In this document: in pieces, positions 62,401 to 64,000 of the stretch
Position numbering within the stretch: the first letter of the stretch is position 1
Layout: every line of letters starts with the position of its first letter
Assembly: GCF_017309185.1 (NCBI RefSeq)
Contig: NZ_JAEKJZ010000001.1
Location: forward strand, 2,480,001-2,544,000
DNA: 64,000 nt
DNA from: Roseibium aggregatum
GTDB taxonomy: Bacteria > Pseudomonadota > Alphaproteobacteria > Rhizobiales > Stappiaceae
Direction: 5' to 3'
Translations under genes and position numbers: made by a program
The notes under the pieces: model-generated
What the model was told of the DNA's origin: nothing
Databases searched by the model: none
The model's input: the letters and a program-made list of their open reading frames with translations, nothing else

Positions 62401-62893
62401 TGTCGAAACCGGCGGCCGTCTTTTCGTCACGGGCCCCAATGTGATGGTCGGCTATCTGAAGGCGGACAAGCCAGGCGTCGTCGAACCGCTGGTCGACGGC
62501 TGGCACGACACCGGCGACATCGTCGAGATCGACAAGGAAGGCTTCATGACAATCAAGGGGCGCGCAAAGCGTTTCGCCAAGATCGGCGGAGAGATGGTGT
62601 CCCTGGCCGCCGTGGAAGCCATCGCCGGGAGAATCTGGCCGGAGCATCTTTCCGCCGTCGCCGCCGTCAAGGACCCGCGCAAGGGTGAAAAACTCATCCT
62701 GATCACCGAGTGCCCGAACGCGACACGGTCCTCCTTCATCGAAGCCGCGAAGACATCCGGCGCGCAGGATCTCATGATCCCGGCGGACGTTCGCGTGGTG
62801 CCGAAGGTTCCGGTTCTGGGCAGCGGCAAGGTGGATTTCGCGGGTGTGGCCAACCTTGTGTCGGTGGACCGAACAGTCAAGGCGGCGGCCTGA
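59474..62893 (+). CDS. Fused LplT-PlsC-Aas: acyl-ACP synthetase/lysophospholipid acyltransferase
   Basis: A 1139-residue three-part membrane protein for lysophospholipid recycling. Residues about 1-425 are an MFS transporter like LplT (FWTQFLSAFNDNFLKNVLIF), 435-640 a PlsC acyltransferase with LNHVSYLDAGL (HX4D) and FPEGRLTVTG, and the rest an acyl-ACP synthetase with the AMP-binding loop LFTSGSEGTPKGVVLTH, YGVTETAPVIALN, and a C-terminal Lys in GSGKVDF. It would flip lysophospholipid inward, activate a fatty acid and reacylate. In E. coli lplT and aas are separate genes; the fusion occurs in many alphaproteobacteria. AAGGAGGA precedes the ATG at 59474; the earlier frame from 59441 lacks support. 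Confidence 0.95.
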   Translation: MRNSLMTSRRFAPLFWTQFLSAFNDNFLKNVLIFLVLFQLGQGGAASTGTGTLVALAGAVFIAPFLFLSALGGELADKYDKSKLARLTKSVEVAGAGLAVTGMIVSSVPVLFAALFVFGAMSALFSPVKYGLLPDHLATHELPRANAWVEAGTFLAILGGTISAGFLFTSETPALAFAPVMILLALGCYGASRLIPGAPAADPGLKVDWNVLTATWRIMADLAEDRRLFKVALMNAWFWLTGAVVLSLLPLMVKNSLGGDETVITGFLTVFALSVGLGSALAAWLSAGRVVLLPAPVGTALIALFMLDTALTLAGLPSVPPSLTAGDFFQQQGVTKLGIDMAGLAVSGALLAVPTFTALQAWADPAHRARRIAGSNALGAAIMVLGSLLLAGAQKLGLSLQSIFLTLAILNACVAILMFKLLPTNPMRDAISILYRVFFRVEIEGLENLKKAGDAPILALNHVSYLDAGLALTLTDREPTFAVDYNIARRWWVKPFLKLANSMPINPAKPMATRSLIKVVNSGEPMAIFPEGRLTVTGTLMKIYDGAAMVADKTGAKIVPIRIDGLEKTPFSYLKPGQIRKALFPKVKVTIMEPQSLELPEDLKGRQRRSAAGAALYKIMSGLMFDTSLAKNETILETVIATAAERGLSETALEDPLTGKLSYGKLLTGVSVLGRKIRRLEEDKDAIGVMLPNANDCAATVLAAMSAGKVPAMLNFTAGMENVLSACRAADLGTILSSRAFVKQAKLEALVAGLEQHVNVVWLEDLRQEIGILNKVRGLLTKRRPLVRRSSSDTAVILFTSGSEGTPKGVVLTHRNILANANQAAARIDFTPSDKVFNVLPMFHSFGLTAGTILPLISGVPTYLYPSPLHYRIVPELIYASNATILFGTDTFLNGYARVAHAYDFRSLRYCFAGAEPVKPATRQTYMERFGVRVLEGYGVTETAPVIALNTPMFNKAGTVGQLMPGMSARLEPVPGVETGGRLFVTGPNVMVGYLKADKPGVVEPLVDGWHDTGDIVEIDKEGFMTIKGRAKRFAKIGGEMVSLAAVEAIAGRIWPEHLSAVAAVKDPRKGEKLILITECPNATRSSFIEAAKTSGAQDLMIPADVRVVPKVPVLGSGKVDFAGVANLVSVDRTVKAAA

Positions 62894-62905
62894 CAAGACC
62901 CTCAA

Positions 62906-62945
62906 GCCGGCGCTCAGGCTCTTCGAGATTGCCTTGAGCGCCGGC
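62906..62945 (+). terminator. Hairpin after the acyltransferase gene
   Basis: gccggcgctcaggc (62906-62919) pairs with gccttgagcgccggc (62931-62945) with one bulge and an 11-base loop. It is strong but has no T-tract. Confidence 0.55.
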
Positions 62946-63048
62946 GGACCGCTTTGGTCCATTTCGCTCTTGCTCCGCCCACGAATGTGCGCTTAGTCTC
63001 GCGCGCAACCCTTCGGAGCGCCAATCAATTCAATCGGGAACTTGCAGC

Positions 63049-63477
63049 ATGTCCACGCCCGCTTACGACGATCAGAATGTCTTCGCGAAGATCCTGCGGG
63101 GCGAATTGCCCAGTCACAAGATCTACGAAGACGACAATACCCTGGTGATCATGGATATCATGCCGCGTGGAGACGGTCACATCCTCGCCATTCCGAAGGA
63201 ACCGTCACGCAACATTCTCGACATTGCTCCGGAGGACCTGTCGTCGCTCATGGCGACCGTGCAGAAAATGGCTCGCGCGGTCCTGAAGGCCTTCGACGCG
63301 GACGGAACCACCATCCAGCAGTTCTCCGAACCGGCCGGAGGCCAGGTGGTGTTTCATACCCATGTCCACATTATCCCGCGTTTCGAGGGCGTTCGCCTGA
63401 AACCGCACACGGGAGAAATGGCAGATAACGATCTTCTGGCCGCGCATGCGGAAAAAATACGCGCGGCCCTTGCCTGA
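63049..63477 (+). CDS. HIT-family (Hint-like) nucleotide-binding protein
   Basis: A 142-residue histidine-triad protein. It opens with DDQNVFAKILRGELPSHKIYE and LVIMDIMPRGDGHILAIPKE, and the triad HxHxH is in VVFHTHVHIIPRF. Members hydrolyse AMP-lysine-type or other nucleotidyl bonds; the physiological substrate is unknown. GGGAA precedes the ATG. It converges with the GST gene. Confidence 0.95.
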   Translation: MSTPAYDDQNVFAKILRGELPSHKIYEDDNTLVIMDIMPRGDGHILAIPKEPSRNILDIAPEDLSSLMATVQKMARAVLKAFDADGTTIQQFSEPAGGQVVFHTHVHIIPRFEGVRLKPHTGEMADNDLLAAHAEKIRAALA

Positions 63478-63482
63478 CCGGT

Positions 63483-64000
63483 TCAGACGACGCCGGCCCT
63501 TTCCGCAGCGTCGTCCTGTTCCTGGGCCAACTGCTGATCTTCACGCATGACCTTCTGAGCGGCCGGACGATCGAAATTGCGCTCGATATAATCTTTGAAT
63601 TCCTCAAGGTCCGGCACGATGCCGAAGAGCATGCCCCATCTGAGACCGGCCGACCAAAGAACATCGACCGCCGTCATTTTTTCGCCAAGCACATAAGGCC
63701 CCTCGGCCAGTTGCGCGCGCATGTTTTCAATGACCGTGTCGAAGCTGCCGTACGGCGACATGGATTGCGGCGGCTCCTCCCGCTGCATCGCCTTGTCGAC
63801 AAGAGCCGGTTCGAAACAGGACGCCATGTGGACGAACCAGCGCAGGTAAGGGCCCCGCAGCGGATCGTCCAGCGCCGGAGCCAGGCCTTTTTCCGGAAAC
63901 AGGTCAGCCAGATAGATGTAGATGGCAACCTGCTCCGTGATCACCGCGTTGCCATGACGGAGCGTTGGAACCTTGCCGGAAGGGTTGACGGCCAGAAACT
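63483..64000 (-). CDS. Glutathione S-transferase family protein (5' truncated)
   Basis: The N terminus lies beyond the window. The frame stays open to the edge: FLAVNPSGKVPTLRHGNAVI is the thioredoxin-fold part with the cis-Pro and glutathione-contact region (NPxGKVPxL), continued by TEQVAIYIYLADLFPEKGLA and the helical C-terminal domain (AVDVLWSAGLRWGMLFGI). It probably conjugates or reduces with glutathione in the cytosol. The short form beginning at 63944 is a GTG inside the fold, so it is not the true start. Confidence 0.93.
   Translation of the reverse strand, partial: FLAVNPSGKVPTLRHGNAVITEQVAIYIYLADLFPEKGLAPALDDPLRGPYLRWFVHMASCFEPALVDKAMQREEPPQSMSPYGSFDTVIENMRAQLAEGPYVLGEKMTAVDVLWSAGLRWGMLFGIVPDLEEFKDYIERNFDRPAAQKVMREDQQLAQEQDDAAERAGVV

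Noticed and set aside
61646-62962. 438-codon open frame antisense to the acyltransferase fusion
   Set aside because: Overlaps the conserved AMP-binding domain and shows only antisense composition.
1-64000. CRISPR arrays, tRNA or rRNA genes, transposases, phage genes
   Set aside because: No regularly spaced repeats, cloverleaf or rRNA segments, and no transposase, integrase or capsid motifs were seen.

Overview
The window is GC-rich, densely coded DNA with no rRNA, tRNA, phage, insertion-sequence or CRISPR signatures. It reads as the chromosome of an alphaproteobacterium. Markers are an NDUFA12-type complex I accessory protein, a large cobalamin-dependent ribonucleotide reductase, an HWE-kinase bacteriophytochrome, and the accB-accC-aat order. 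A Stappiaceae-like (Roseibium/Labrenzia) or other Hyphomicrobiales host is my inference from gene content, not a proven assignment.

Layout. 1-9.3 kb: housekeeping genes (DsbA-family protein, accB, accC, aat, NDUFA12), a response regulator, and nrdJ with an NrdR box over its promoter. 9.3-28.7 kb: a divergent catabolic island. Nine genes run leftward (cyclase-family hydrolase, PRISE-like reductase, acyl-CoA dehydrogenase, MaoC hydratase, SDR, thiolase-like protein with a DUF35 partner, two crotonases). Eleven run rightward (five-gene LIV-type ABC importer, acyl-CoA dehydrogenase, TetR regulator, acyl-CoA ligase, two CaiB-type CoA-transferases, PECR-like reductase). Two near-identical palindromes sit at the two ends of the shared control region. 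The island looks like an uptake, CoA-activation and beta-oxidation/retro-aldol route for an unidentified branched or cyclic acid.

29-36 kb: a YqaA-like membrane protein, a bphO-bphP red-light sensing pair, a DmeR/RcnR-like regulator with an NreB-like exporter, and a VPLPA-CTERM secreted protein. 36-43.6 kb: copper handling (copA and copZ, both with 19-bp-spacer MerR/CueR-type promoters) and small secreted or membrane proteins. 43.6-50.9 kb: a 12-haem cytochrome c divergent from an FNR-type regulator followed by a second-looking cytochrome c maturation set (ccmF, ccmH, ccmI without ccmE). An FNR-like box lies between them, so this may be a dedicated NrfEFG-like assembly system for one respiratory cytochrome.

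50.9-64 kb: an EmrAB-type efflux pair with a divergent TetR regulator and operator, a periplasmic alpha-carbonic anhydrase, a roughly 280-bp palindromic repeat element, SelO, a TetR/PspA-like/YiaA-like envelope-stress module with two operator palindromes, a three-domain LplT-PlsC-Aas phospholipid acyltransferase, a HIT protein, and a GST cut by the window end. The catabolic island and the multihaem cytochrome/maturation locus are the two best candidates for undescribed biology.
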